Shown: positions 43,062 through 53,455, counted from the stretch's first letter. The stretch: DNA of 64,000 bases from Lachnospiraceae bacterium (GCA_015057615.1 SVEA01000011.1:24761-88760); one strand, 5' to 3'. The notes: a model not told the origin generated them from the letters alone. Numbers and translations are program-made.

Positions 43062-44033
43062 TTACCATATACTCGTTTCTGATAGTTTTTTTGAAAATCG
43101 ATTGGTAACCCACAATAGAGCAAAATTGATTACCGAACTCATTAACCCGACTGCCGTTGAAAAACTGTAGCTCGCCTCCCTCAAACCTCTCCGGTATACG
43201 TAGGAAGCAATGACATCCGCTGTATCATAGGTCATCGGATTATACAACATGATAATCTTTTCATGGCTGGAATTCATCAAGCCACCTACTGCAAAGATAA
43301 ATAGTATCACGATCGTCGGACGTATCTGCGGCAGTGTTATATGCCACATCTTCCCTATCCTTCCGGCACCATCAATCTCCGCAGCCTCATAAAGAGCCGG
43401 ATTGATTGAGCTGATCGCTGCAAGGTAGATGATGCTGTCCCACCCGATATTCTGCCAGATTCCGGAGAAGGTATAGATCGGCCGGAAAAAGCGGGAATAG
43501 CCAAGCAGCGAATCATAATCCTTTCCGGTTATAAATTCTACAAGCAGTGTTAAAATTCCGCCGTTCGCCGTGAAGATATGTATCATACCGCAGACAACGA
43601 CCAGCGAAATGAAATGGGGCATATAGGTAATGGTTTGTACCGACTTTTTAAATCTTCCTTCCCGTACTTCATTTAACAGCAGCGCAAGAAAAATCGGTGC
43701 GGTAAAGCCAAAGGTAAGCCCCCATAGGTTTAACAAAACTGTGTTTTTAACCAGCCTTGTAAAATACGGACCTCTAAAGAATTCCACAAAGTGGCTGAAA
43801 CCTACCCAGGCACTTTTTTCAAATCCTAAGAGCGGCTTAAAATCCTTAAAAGCAATCATGATTCCCCACATAGGTCCATAGCAGAACAGGATATACCATG
43901 CTAAAACAGGAACGGCCAACAGGTAAGCAAACCAATTCTTTTTCAAATCCTTCCTAATTCTTGCCCTTCGATTCCCATGCGTCATTTTTCTATTCTTACG
44001 GCCCTCTTGTATTGTCGTACTTGCTGCAAGCAT
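43062..44033 (-). CDS. Carbohydrate ABC transporter permease (LplB-like)
   Basis: 323 residues with a basic N-terminus and six TM helices. The EAA loop is YEAAEIDGAGRIGKMWHITLP. AWYILFCYGPMWGIMIAFKDF is typical of LplB. The start may be 44033 or the ATG 16 codons later. It lies between the binding-protein gene (174 bp gap) and the second permease. Confidence 0.87.
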   Translation of the reverse strand: MLAASTTIQEGRKNRKMTHGNRRARIRKDLKKNWFAYLLAVPVLAWYILFCYGPMWGIMIAFKDFKPLLGFEKSAWVGFSHFVEFFRGPYFTRLVKNTVLLNLWGLTFGFTAPIFLALLLNEVREGRFKKSVQTITYMPHFISLVVVCGMIHIFTANGGILTLLVEFITGKDYDSLLGYSRFFRPIYTFSGIWQNIGWDSIIYLAAISSINPALYEAAEIDGAGRIGKMWHITLPQIRPTIVILFIFAVGGLMNSSHEKIIMLYNPMTYDTADVIASYVYRRGLREASYSFSTAVGLMSSVINFALLWVTNRFSKKLSETSIW

Positions 44034-44207
44034 ACCAGCTACCGCCCCCTTATGTTTTCTATGAGATGTTACAGGTTAGCAACCTGTAACATCTCTGTCC
44101 ATACAAAGTTTCAATCTACAAACCGTATCGTTAATTTCTTATGTATTCACTTACAAGAATATGAGGATCAGCCCCTCTTCTTAACAAATCATCTTCTAAA
44201 CAAATCC

Positions 44208-45974
44208 CTACCTTGCATTATAGCGGTCCAAAGCCGTCTGATATAGACTGACGAATTCGTCCAGCCCCATCTGATTTGCTTTGCTTAAGAACTCATCATA
44301 AGCATCCAGCGGAAGTTCTCCCTTGATAATCTTTGTAAAATATTCTCCTCGAAGAGTGGATAGCTGCGTACCAAGCTCTGCCTCTCTGGAGGATTCCTCC
44401 GAGGTAAAGGTAATCGGCGGCATTGCGTAGCTTGCATCCATATTTTCCGTCCAGTAGGCACGGATATCACCAGAATAGCTGCCTTCTGCGGTGATTAGAG
44501 GATTGGAAAAATGCTCATCCCGAATGTTTGCGAAGGAGTGAATTCTATATTTCCAAATCAGGTTGGACAGCGGCTGCCCTTCCGGGTCATTATACATTAG
44601 TCCGTCTGCATGGAAATACGGGCGTCCCTCATCATCTACCAGATGAACGGATCCATATTCCCCGAAATTGTATAATTCCCAGCCTTTCTTTGTAAAAGCA
44701 AAATCAAGAAATGCCATAGCAGCCTCTACATTTTCACACTGCGTCGTAATCGCAGCTGTGGATCCGGTCCGCTTAAAATTCAGATAGGTCGTTCCGGATT
44801 TATCCCCTTTATTTAAAACCGGATTTAACGCTCCAGCAAAATCAGTTTTATTATCCACCATCCAATATCCCCACATGGTATCCGGGGAATCCATCATAAC
44901 AGCACAATCATCGGAGATTGCTTCCGCCATTCTCTGGTTAAAATCGGCGGTTACCCAGTCACTGTTCAGCAGATCTTCCTCTTCCCATTTGCGCATCGTT
45001 GTAAGATATTCCTTTGCCAGTGGCTGTGCTGGTCCCCAAGCAGCTTTCCCGTCCCTATCGACGAACATCCAGTCCCAGACATTATAAGCACCATTGATGA
45101 TACCGGTGAAAATCTGTCCATAGGTGGAACCATAGTTTAACGGCTCATTGTATCCGGCATCCTTGCAGGCAGCTAAGAAATCATGCCATTCCGGAATTGT
45201 TTCCGGCACTCCCAAACCGGTCTTGTCCAGGGCTTCCTGCTTAATCAGCATACCGAACCACATCCATTCGGAATAAGGTGCCAGCCCATAAAACGCTGTG
45301 ATTTTACCGCTATCGGTAATGGTCGTTTTTCTTCTCATTTCGTCCGAATTGCGCCATGCCGAATAGTTCGGTGCATATTTTTCTATCCGATCGGTTAGGT
45401 CTATGTAAGCGCCCTCATTTACACCGGCTTCCACACCGCCCGGATAACGTTCCGGCTCAATGATAATATCCGGCAGTTCTCCGGAAGCCATCATCAGGGA
45501 GAATTGATCCGCTTCCTGTCCAAGGGGAGGTGAGGTGAATTTCAAATCAATTCCGATCAGTTCCTCTACCTTTTTAAATACCGGATGATCATTCATATCC
45601 GGTACAACGGATGCAAGGATGGAATTTGACGGCATCCAGATTTCCAGTTCTACTTTTTCCTTCCATGGATAAGCAGAATAGTCATTCGGAATCACTTCGT
45701 CATATACATCCCCAAGATAGGTATCGTTTAATGTGTTATTTACTACATCCAGCTGTTCTTCTGTCGGAGCCGTATTGCCTCTTATTCCGGCACTGTAATC
45801 TTTCATCGGCTCCTTATTCTCTTCTTTTTTCTCCTCTTTCTGCTTCGCCGTATCCTGATCTGTCTTCGAAGTCTCTTTTTCCCCGCTTTCTTTCCCGCAG
45901 CCAGATAATGACATCAGCAGCATCGTCATAATAAGAAACAAGCTAACAAAACGTTTGATTGAACTGTGTTTCAC
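44208..45974 (-). CDS. Extracellular solute-binding lipoprotein (large, LplA-like)
   Basis: 588 residues. The lipobox is MSLSGC, followed by a long Glu/Lys-rich linker to about residue 60. The rest is a two-lobed solute-binding protein of the large LplA/YtcQ type, with Trp-rich ligand regions (YNVWDWMFVDRDGKAAW, MDSPDTMWGYWMVDN). It lies upstream of two permeases, with an ArsR-like regulator, GH43 and GH2 divergently upstream. A plant- or host-glycan oligosaccharide is the likely cargo. There is no local ATPase, as usual for this class. Confidence 0.88.
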   Translation of the reverse strand: MKHSSIKRFVSLFLIMTMLLMSLSGCGKESGEKETSKTDQDTAKQKEEKKEENKEPMKDYSAGIRGNTAPTEEQLDVVNNTLNDTYLGDVYDEVIPNDYSAYPWKEKVELEIWMPSNSILASVVPDMNDHPVFKKVEELIGIDLKFTSPPLGQEADQFSLMMASGELPDIIIEPERYPGGVEAGVNEGAYIDLTDRIEKYAPNYSAWRNSDEMRRKTTITDSGKITAFYGLAPYSEWMWFGMLIKQEALDKTGLGVPETIPEWHDFLAACKDAGYNEPLNYGSTYGQIFTGIINGAYNVWDWMFVDRDGKAAWGPAQPLAKEYLTTMRKWEEEDLLNSDWVTADFNQRMAEAISDDCAVMMDSPDTMWGYWMVDNKTDFAGALNPVLNKGDKSGTTYLNFKRTGSTAAITTQCENVEAAMAFLDFAFTKKGWELYNFGEYGSVHLVDDEGRPYFHADGLMYNDPEGQPLSNLIWKYRIHSFANIRDEHFSNPLITAEGSYSGDIRAYWTENMDASYAMPPITFTSEESSREAELGTQLSTLRGEYFTKIIKGELPLDAYDEFLSKANQMGLDEFVSLYQTALDRYNAR

Positions 45975-46022
45975 AAAAAGCCCTCCTTATTTAACTTATT
46001 TTTACCTATTAAGGTATTTTAC

Positions 46023-46988
46023 TTAATCCTTTCGATCTCCTTCGTGGTCAACTCTAACATTCATTTTCAGACCCTGAGGATAGTCGCCAAATTTTTCTCC
46101 AAATAAGTTCATCCCGCCGGGGTTCTTCGCATCGGGAAGGACTCCTATTTTAAAGCTGATGTAATGCTCCTTACCTAATTCAAGCGTATCTACGGTATAA
46201 TCAGAACACTTCACGGAATCATCAAAGCACCCCAGGGAGTTAATTGTAATTGTCTTCAACTTGCCATATTGCGTCAGGGTGTCGCTCCACCAGAGTGGAT
46301 TTAGCTTTCCTTTTCGGTCTCCATAATCCCCGGAAGAGTAAATTGTTGTAACCATATGGTCATTGATCCATATGGTAATATCCGAAGGCCAATCATTTTG
46401 GTAACCAGGAGCCTCAGAGCATACTTCGAAGGAAAAGGATACCTCCGCAACCCGGTTATTCTTAAATATATAGGAAGGAAACCGATACTCCAGATAACCT
46501 GTACCAAACCAAATAAGCTGTGCCTCAAAGCGGTTATTATCATAGAAGCTGTATGGGGAATCCTCAACTCCAAGATATGTTTTCTCACTGATAATACCGC
46601 ATCTTCCTGCAATACTGCAGTCATAATAGTTACCAATAGCCATATTAAATTCATAAGTCTTAACATTATCTAGCTCGTTCTTGTGTTTAAAAGCATTAAA
46701 ATAAATATCTTCAAAAGCAATTCCACATAATTTCTGAGAGCCGCGTACACCTGGTTTTTCCTGTGTGGTTATCAGATTCGCTTCCTCTAAGACTTTGACA
46801 TGCAATGCCGCAGAGGAAAGCGGAATATCAAAGATATTCGCGATCTCACTGACATTCGAAGCTTTCTCAATCAATAGCTTTAATATATCCAGACGAATTT
46901 CTGAGGATAATGCTTTTCCTATGGCAGCCGTCTGCTCCGTATTTTTTAAATCCAGAACGATTCTTTTCTTTGCTGTATTTATTATCAT
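46023..46988 (-). CDS. ArsR-type regulator with a large C-terminal domain
   Basis: 321 residues. Residues about 20-95 are an ArsR-like winged helix (LSSEIRLDILKLLIE, VSEIANIFDIPLSSAALHVKVLEEANLI). The remaining 220 residues form a mostly beta-strand domain with many aromatic residues (YLEYRFPSYIF, NPLWWSDTLTQYGKL) and no cysteine metal motif, more like a carbohydrate-sensing domain than a metal sensor. It lies 48 bp before the binding-protein gene and divergent from GH43/GH2, so it probably controls both sets. Only 3 nt separate AGGAGG from its ATG, so the true start may differ. Confidence 0.75.
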   Translation of the reverse strand: MIINTAKKRIVLDLKNTEQTAAIGKALSSEIRLDILKLLIEKASNVSEIANIFDIPLSSAALHVKVLEEANLITTQEKPGVRGSQKLCGIAFEDIYFNAFKHKNELDNVKTYEFNMAIGNYYDCSIAGRCGIISEKTYLGVEDSPYSFYDNNRFEAQLIWFGTGYLEYRFPSYIFKNNRVAEVSFSFEVCSEAPGYQNDWPSDITIWINDHMVTTIYSSGDYGDRKGKLNPLWWSDTLTQYGKLKTITINSLGCFDDSVKCSDYTVDTLELGKEHYISFKIGVLPDAKNPGGMNLFGEKFGDYPQGLKMNVRVDHEGDRKD

Positions 46989-47419
46989 TTACCTCCTATC
47001 TCTTATTTTTTTCCATTCATTTGCACCTAGCTCCAATTATTTCAACAATTATGTAGTAATCAAATAACATTTGCTCTTCTATGGTAAAGATTAACATCAT
47101 TTTTATCTACCGTCAATGATTGTTCTATAAAAAATATAGGTTTTAAATTGTGCATATTTAACAAATTTTTATACTTTTTCATTAATTGCTTACTCATAAA
47201 TCCCATATATGTTAAAATGCACAAAATCAGTTCAAATTATATGGCAGTTTTATGTATGGATTAACTTGTATTCTTATTGTATAATTTCCATATATAGGAT
47301 ACCCATAATCATATTAATTCATTTGCTACATAAATTATATAGTAAATATTTACTCTTCTATATTTATTGTTCTAATATTACTGTAAGTTATTTATGTTTC
47401 TGGCAGGAGGATGATGCAA

Positions 47420-48922
47420 ATGAAGTATAAACTTTTATCCTTCCTTATGGGTATACTGTTACTCATTACTATATTAGGAGGTTGTAAGATGAAGGAACTT
47501 GCAATTAATACGATCGCCGAACTGGATTACTTCTATTCCAACCCATCCGATATTGATAATATCGGCGATCCCTACGTTTTAAAAGCAAGCGATGGTTTCT
47601 ACTATATGTTCTGTACCTCCGCAGATACCGGCTATTTCTGCTGGAAGTCAGCGGATCTAATTCATTGGACAGACAAAAAAATGGCTTATAAGCGGACAAA
47701 GAATTCTTGGGCTATGACCTGTTTTTGGGCTCCGGAGGTTGTTGAATCCGATGGTGTTTACTATATGTATTACACCGCCAAGAACAAAGAGGGCTCCCTA
47801 CGAATCGGTGTTGCAATATCCTCCTCGCCGGATGGTCCCTACGAGGAAGCTCTGGACAAACCATTATTTGATTATGGATATGCCGCAATTGATGCCCATG
47901 TCTTTATCGACGAGGACGGCAAAAAATATTTGTATTATTCTAGGGATTGCTCAGAGAATTTTCAGAATAAAGTGCAGGTAAGTGAAATCTACGGAGTTTC
48001 GCTGAATGAAAATATGTTATCCGTCGATGGTGAGCCGGTTCTTTTGACCACCCCGTCCCAGGTATGGGAAACAGGCTCAATAAGTCCTGTCTGGAACGAG
48101 GGACCGGAGATGATAAAGCACAACGGAATCTACTACTTAACCTATTCCGGCAATTGCTTTTCTTCCAGAGCATATTCCGTCGGCTATGCGACCTCGGATG
48201 CTCCGCTTGGCACATTTACAAAATACAGCGCCAATCCGATCCTGACCGCAGGATCTTATCCGGAGATTTCCGGATCCGGCCACCATTCCTTCACTACCTC
48301 TCCGGACGGTAAAGAGATTTTCATGGTATATCACACACATAAGGATCCCAGTGTCGGCGGTGGAAATCGGCAGGTTAACATTGACCGGATCGTATTTACC
48401 GAAACCGGCGAGCTTCATGTCAACGGCCCCACGATGTCGTATCAGCCAGTTCCATCCGATGGCATCCTAACCAATGTGGCAGTTTCGGCCGATATTACCT
48501 ATCAGAAGGAGCCGGTTTCTTTATTAAATGACAGCATCTTCACCATACATAAGAAAGACAAAGCTTATGATTGGATCGCCGATGTCGATGACAAGCATCC
48601 GGTGAAGGTGAGAATAACCTTTCCGAAGGAAAAGACCATTTCCTCTATTCTCGTATACCGGGGAGTTACGGATGACACTGATTTTTCCTATTATAAAGTA
48701 GAAATAGATGGTAAATACCTTCTTCCGGATTGCTATCTTTCCGAGGAGGCAATACAGAGAGCTGCTATTACAGCCTTTGAACCCATTTCCGCAAAAGAGC
48801 TGACCCTAACCTTCTTCCCGAAGGAGAACACTAACAAAATCTCGCTCTCCGAAATAATAATTCTTGGATCAGACCTAGATGACATTTCGTACAAATCGAG
48901 TGAATACAAAATAAATACTTAG
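47420..48922 (+). CDS. GH43-type glycoside hydrolase, lipoprotein
   Basis: 500 residues from ATG at 47420, 9 nt after AGGAGG. An ATG directly on the AGGAGG is less likely. The lipobox is ITILGGC. A five-bladed propeller follows with the GH43 residues: catalytic base in NIGDPYVLK, the pKa-modulating aspartate in YAAIDAHVFIDEDG, and the acid in VWNEGPEMIKHNG. The last 130 residues are a beta-sandwich. GH43 enzymes act on arabinans, xylans and galactans. It is the first gene of a two-gene operon with GH2. The 430-bp spacer upstream is AT-rich, with no other feature seen. Confidence 0.88.
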   Translation: MKYKLLSFLMGILLLITILGGCKMKELAINTIAELDYFYSNPSDIDNIGDPYVLKASDGFYYMFCTSADTGYFCWKSADLIHWTDKKMAYKRTKNSWAMTCFWAPEVVESDGVYYMYYTAKNKEGSLRIGVAISSSPDGPYEEALDKPLFDYGYAAIDAHVFIDEDGKKYLYYSRDCSENFQNKVQVSEIYGVSLNENMLSVDGEPVLLTTPSQVWETGSISPVWNEGPEMIKHNGIYYLTYSGNCFSSRAYSVGYATSDAPLGTFTKYSANPILTAGSYPEISGSGHHSFTTSPDGKEIFMVYHTHKDPSVGGGNRQVNIDRIVFTETGELHVNGPTMSYQPVPSDGILTNVAVSADITYQKEPVSLLNDSIFTIHKKDKAYDWIADVDDKHPVKVRITFPKEKTISSILVYRGVTDDTDFSYYKVEIDGKYLLPDCYLSEEAIQRAAITAFEPISAKELTLTFFPKENTNKISLSEIIILGSDLDDISYKSSEYKINT

Positions 48923-48931
48923 GAGGTTTCT

Positions 48932-50740
48932 ATGTTACGACCCGAATATCCCCGCCCACAGTTTATAAGAAAAGATTGGCTGAACTTAAATGGCAGTTGG
49001 GATTTTGATTTTGATGATAACAACAAAGCACTGGAGCAGCATTGGGAAAAGGACACCCATAAGCTGTCACAAAAGGTACAAGTGCCTTTCTGCTTTGAAA
49101 GCAAATTAAGCGGTATTGAGGATACATCCATACATAATCGCTGTTTTTACAAAAGGACCTTCCGGATTCCAAAGGAATGGGAAGGCAAAAATATTCTTCT
49201 TCATTTTGGTGCAGTCGATTATTACTGCAGAGTCTATATGAACGAGAAATTATGCTGCGAACACGAAGGCGGTTCTGTCGGTTTTGATGTGGATATCACC
49301 CATTATCTAGATAAAGCCAAGGAGGAGCAGATGCTTGCTGTCTATGTTGAGGATCCGGCTTTCGACGAAAGCATTCCCCGCGGCAAGCAATTCTGGGAGG
49401 AGAAAAGTGCCGGGATCTGGTACACCCGTACCTCCGGTATCTGGCAAACCGTTTGGTTAGAGCCGGTGGATCCACTTCATATCCGCCATTTAAAATTGAC
49501 TCCGGATATTGATCGGGGTGAGGTTCATCTGGAAGCGGAATTTGATGGCAGCTTATTAGAAAATACCTGCCTAGAGGTAACCATTCTTTTTAAAGAGGAA
49601 CGCATCTGCCGGGATATCTATAGTGTCACAAGCAATGAGGTTTTCAAACGCTCGATTAACATCATTGGAGATAAAATATTTAATTCCTCCGTCCATGGAG
49701 GCAGAAGAAACTGGTCCCCGGAAAATCCGGCTCTATACGATATTATCCTAACGCTAAAGTCGGGGGAGATCGTTCATGATGAAGTAACCAGCTATTTTGG
49801 AATGCGTAAGATACATACAGAAAACGGAATGACCTACTTAAATAACCAACCCTACTACTTTAAGCTGGTTTTAGACCAGGGATATTGGCCGGAGGGCATT
49901 CTGACAGCACCCAACGACAAAGCCTTTCAGCTGGATATCAATCTCATGAAGGAGATGGGCTTTAACGGCTGCCGGAAGCATCAGAAAATAGAAGATCCAA
50001 GATTCCTATACTGGGCGGATCGTTTGGGCTTTCTGGTGTGGGGCGAATTGGCAGCGTCCTGTATCTTTACTAATCGGAGTGCCGCACGCCATACCAGAGA
50101 ATGGACCGAAATTCTCCGCAGAGATTACAATCACCCAAGCATTGTTGCATGGGTTCCGTTTAACGAAAGTTGGGGAATTCCGAATATAAAGAACAATCTT
50201 ACTCAGCAGAATCACACTCTTTCCATTTACTATTTATTAAAGAGCATTGACCCGACGAGACTGGTTATTAATAACGATGGCTGGGAGTTGACAAAGACAG
50301 ATATCTGCGCAATTCACAACTACTCCCACGGCAACGAGCAAGATACGGGAAAAAGGGAATTCTTCAAACGGTTCATAAATGATAAATCCATCCTTCTTTC
50401 CTCTGCAGCTTCGGGAAATCACACCTTTGCAGACGGATTTTCCTACGAAGGGCAGCCCATACTGATTACCGAATGCGGTGGAATTAACTATAACACAAGC
50501 CACCCCAACGGCTGGGGCTACACCAGCGCGCAGAACGTGGAGGAGTTTTACTCCCAATACCGCTTTGTTATAGAGAGTATCTTGGAATCCGACTATGTCT
50601 ACGGATTTTGCTATACACAGCTAAGCGACGTGGAGCAGGAAACCAATGGGTTGCTGACCTATGACCGGAAGCCGAAATTTGACCCAGCAAGGATAAGAGA
50701 GATCAACACTGCCTTCCGCCACGGAATAGCACTCGAATAA
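48932..50740 (+). CDS. GH2-family glycoside hydrolase
   Basis: 602 residues. The N-terminal sugar-binding domain (RPQFIRKDWLNLNGSWDF), immunoglobulin-like middle and TIM barrel are typical of GH2. The acid/base is Glu412 in WVPFNESWG, and the nucleophile is Glu514 in LITECGGINYN. There is no signal peptide, so it acts in the cytoplasm on imported sugars. The start follows AGGAGGTTTCT, 9 bp after GH43. The activity (beta-galactosidase, glucuronidase, mannosidase or arabinosidase) cannot be settled by reading. Confidence 0.9.
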   Translation: MLRPEYPRPQFIRKDWLNLNGSWDFDFDDNNKALEQHWEKDTHKLSQKVQVPFCFESKLSGIEDTSIHNRCFYKRTFRIPKEWEGKNILLHFGAVDYYCRVYMNEKLCCEHEGGSVGFDVDITHYLDKAKEEQMLAVYVEDPAFDESIPRGKQFWEEKSAGIWYTRTSGIWQTVWLEPVDPLHIRHLKLTPDIDRGEVHLEAEFDGSLLENTCLEVTILFKEERICRDIYSVTSNEVFKRSINIIGDKIFNSSVHGGRRNWSPENPALYDIILTLKSGEIVHDEVTSYFGMRKIHTENGMTYLNNQPYYFKLVLDQGYWPEGILTAPNDKAFQLDINLMKEMGFNGCRKHQKIEDPRFLYWADRLGFLVWGELAASCIFTNRSAARHTREWTEILRRDYNHPSIVAWVPFNESWGIPNIKNNLTQQNHTLSIYYLLKSIDPTRLVINNDGWELTKTDICAIHNYSHGNEQDTGKREFFKRFINDKSILLSSAASGNHTFADGFSYEGQPILITECGGINYNTSHPNGWGYTSAQNVEEFYSQYRFVIESILESDYVYGFCYTQLSDVEQETNGLLTYDRKPKFDPARIREINTAFRHGIALE

Positions 50741-50795
50741 AAGAAACGTAGCTTCTCCTGTAAAGAACCTCTGCAATTCTATATGTGAATAAATA

Positions 50796-50826
50796 AGAAG
50801 GTCTGGGAAATCACAGACCTTCTTGC
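50796..50826. terminator. Bidirectional hairpin between GH2 and cheB
   Basis: AAGAAGGTCTG and CAGACCTTCTT form a perfect 11-bp stem with an 8-nt loop between convergent genes. Confidence 0.75.
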
Positions 50827-50941
50827 TATCCTTTAAGGAACATGAAAATTCTCATGTGTTCTAACTGCAAAGGGAATAAAATAATAAACTATACCAGCAA
50901 TCCAATTTGCCTGCTATGAATATAGCAAAGCAGCTCTCCGC

Positions 50942-52062
50942 TTATTTTAGCATATGAGTAAGCATTGGTCCTATCTTCTCCAGGGAGGCTTGCTGATCTA
51001 CCGCTCCCAAATCATAGGCTGCCTTTGGCATTCCATAGACGACAGATGATTTTTCATCCTGCCCGATTGTTCTTGCTCCCTTCCGCTTCATAGCAAGCAT
51101 GCCTCTGGCTCCGTCATATCCCATACCCGTCAGGAGAACTCCGATGGCATCCTTTCCCGCCTCTTTTGCAACGGAATCAAACAGTACATCCACAGATGGA
51201 CAATGACCATTCACCCGATCGCCTTCAAAACATTCCACTTTATATCGCTTCCCGATTTTCCGTATCTTCATATGCTGATCTCCCGGTGCGATAAATACTT
51301 TTCCGGGTTCTATATAATCACCGGTACCGGCTTCCTTAACCTCCAGATTGGTCGAACTGTTCATACGGTCTGCGAACATTCTTGAGAACTTGGGCGGGAT
51401 ATGCTGTACAATTACGATCCCCGGCATATCCAGCGGCAGCTTTCTTAGTACATGATAAATCGCCTCTGTTCCGCCGGTGGAAGCTCCGATTGCGATTATC
51501 ATATTCCCGTAATTTGATCGGTTCTCTCCTACAAGAAGCTTTTCTCCTGCAGGAACCTTTTCACCTGTAGGAAGCGGTTTTATCCTCGCAGAGACCTTTC
51601 TTGCCCCATCCTTCTTTGCTCCTGGCAAAGCAGTTACCCTCCCTCTATGCGTCTGCTGTATCTGTGCCCTCGAAGCAATCTTAATCTTATCTATCATTTC
51701 ATAGATAAACTTCTCCACCCCCTGAACCGAACTGGCATCCGGCTTTGCAACAAAATCCACCGCTCCGGCATGAATGGCATCAAATACTTTGCCGCTTAGG
51801 GAGCTGACAACAATGATCGGTAAGGGGTACTGCGGAAGAAGCTGATGAATAAATTCGTTCCACTCATTTTCGGCATCTCAATATCGCAGGTCATGACATC
51901 CGGCTTATATTGAAGGATTTTATCCCTCGCATCATAAGGATCCTCTGCCGCAGCAACGACTTCTATTCCGGGTTCACTGGAAATCCCCCGGGATAATATT
52001 TCCCGGAATACGATACTGTCATCTACTACTAAAACCTTGATATTTTTATAGCGCTCCACCAA
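50942..52062 (-). pseudogene. cheB: cheB, protein-glutamate methylesterase, split by a frameshift
   Basis: The receiver part (from TTG/GTG at 52062/52059, KVLVVDDS, MTCDIEMPKMSG) runs off frame after KMSG. The matching continuation NEFIHQLLPQYPLPIIVVSSLSG is in the next frame and joins the esterase domain, with catalytic Ser in IAIGASTGGTEAI, His in IVQHIPPKFS and Asp in LTGMGYDGARG. The shift is near 51856-51866. GGAACGAA, where GGAAACGAA is expected, suggests one lost A. It is either a real null allele or a sequencing error. A charged repeat-like linker (TGEKVPAGEKLLVGEN) separates the domains. Confidence 0.85.
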
Positions 52063-52123
52063 ATCACCCCTTCCTCCTATTTATCTGAATGAATTATCTC
52101 ATCTTATCATCCCTATAATTAGC

Positions 52124-52416
52124 CCGACAAAAGCCTTCTTAACAAATCGCTTCATCAATTTCCACAAATCAAGGTAAAACTTAAGTAATAGGAAGCAATA
52201 TTTTAATTCGCAACTGTTTGAAGTCGTTGGCACTTAGACCACGTATTTTGTGGTCTTATGTACTGCTACGTACTTCAATCTAAGTACTGCGTTTTATGCA
52301 ATGCTTTATGAGACCATGTGTTGCGAAGGAAATTTGTTTCATATTACTTGTCAACACATATATTGTGCAAATTGACGAAGTTGAGTTTATAAATCGGCTT
52401 TTGTCCCTCATATCAT
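52124..52416 (+). repeat. Family A hairpin element, full length (A4), between cheR and cheB
   Basis: Ends GACAAAAGCC / GGCTTTTGTC. The apex core is at 52218-52278, with inner stem GACCAC/GTGGTC. The 14-bp direct repeat TATCATCCCTATAA lies just outside the left end (52105-52118) and across the right end (52411-52424). It sits within the che transcription unit. Confidence 0.88.
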
Positions 52417-52518
52417 CCCTATAACCTATTCCTATTATCCATTTCTATCGGGATATAGATCGAATAGCCATTTCAAATACTTCTTCGTATTTTCTCAATA
52501 CGTTTTTTCGGCCTCTAA

Positions 52519-53334
52519 CTATATTTTACGATAGACCGCTGGCATCAAATAGCGGAATTTTGCCTCTCCGCAGACGAGGGATTCGGAGTGTCCGATAAAT
52601 AGATATCCACCATGCTCCATATAGTCATAGAATTTATTGACCAATTCCGTCTTGGTTTCCTCATCAAAATAGATCATTACATTTCGGCAGAAAATCACAT
52701 GAAATTTCTTCTTAAAAGGAAAGTTCTCTTCCATCAGGTTAAACTTTCTAAAGATAACCTCTTTCTTTATTTTATCAATTACTTCCGAATTTTCATTATC
52801 TAATTTTTTAAAATAATTAAGCCTCCAATAGGGAGGCAGAGCATCCAGTGTTTCCTTCTTATAGCTTCCCCGTATCGCCTTACCTAAGACTTTCGTCGAT
52901 AGATCGGTTGCCAGTATCTTGGTATCCCACCATACTTTCTCATTGCCGAAATACTCTTCCATGAGCATCGCCAAGGTATAAGGCTCCTCTCCAGAAGAGC
53001 ATCCCGCACTCCATATCCGCAGATCCTTATCCCTTACCGCCTTTGAGAGATACGGAAGTACATAATCCCTGAAATAATAGAAGTGATCCGCTTCTCTCAT
53101 GAAAAATGTATGATTGGTTGTAATTTTATTGATCAATGTATTCACTGCTTTACCAGTCTTATCGGAACGGATATATTGATAGTAGTCTGTAAAGCTTTTA
53201 AACCCATTCTCGATCAATACGTTCTGCAACCTTCCCGTCACTAGCATTTCTTTCTCTTTCTTTAAATTGATCCCGTAGTTCGCCTTTATGTATGCACTCA
53301 GCCATCGAAATTCTTCCTCTGTTATTGTAATCAC
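52519..53334 (-). CDS. cheR: Chemotaxis protein methyltransferase CheR
   Basis: 271 residues from GTG at 53334 after AAAGGGGAACATTTT. The N-terminal helical CheR_N domain (FRWLSAYIKANYGINL) is followed by the SAM-dependent methyltransferase domain: IWSAGCSSGEEPYTLAM is the SAM loop, and ILATDLSTKVL, FHVIFCRNVMIYF and GYLFIGHSESL are family marks. It methylates receptor glutamates for adaptation. It lies between mcp and cheB, with A4 between it and cheB. Confidence 0.95.
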   Translation of the reverse strand: MITITEEEFRWLSAYIKANYGINLKKEKEMLVTGRLQNVLIENGFKSFTDYYQYIRSDKTGKAVNTLINKITTNHTFFMREADHFYYFRDYVLPYLSKAVRDKDLRIWSAGCSSGEEPYTLAMLMEEYFGNEKVWWDTKILATDLSTKVLGKAIRGSYKKETLDALPPYWRLNYFKKLDNENSEVIDKIKKEVIFRKFNLMEENFPFKKKFHVIFCRNVMIYFDEETKTELVNKFYDYMEHGGYLFIGHSESLVCGEAKFRYLMPAVYRKI

Positions 53335-53455
53335 AAAATGTTCCCCTTTAAAATTGCAGCTACCCCCCTAACGCATAATCAACTTCGCAAATCATATGCA
53401 GAATAAGGGCAGGCAGCCGCAAGACAAACTTCATAAAAATCCAGTATGTATGAAA

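Noticed and set aside
51796..52062. Stand-alone response-regulator gene
   Set aside because: The frame ends just after KMSG, and the missing receiver half continues in the next frame into the CheB esterase. It is the front of a frameshifted cheB, not a separate gene.
52124..52416. CRISPR array or tandem repeats
   Set aside because: The repeats are dispersed single copies, each a long hairpin. No regularly spaced short repeats or cas genes occur.
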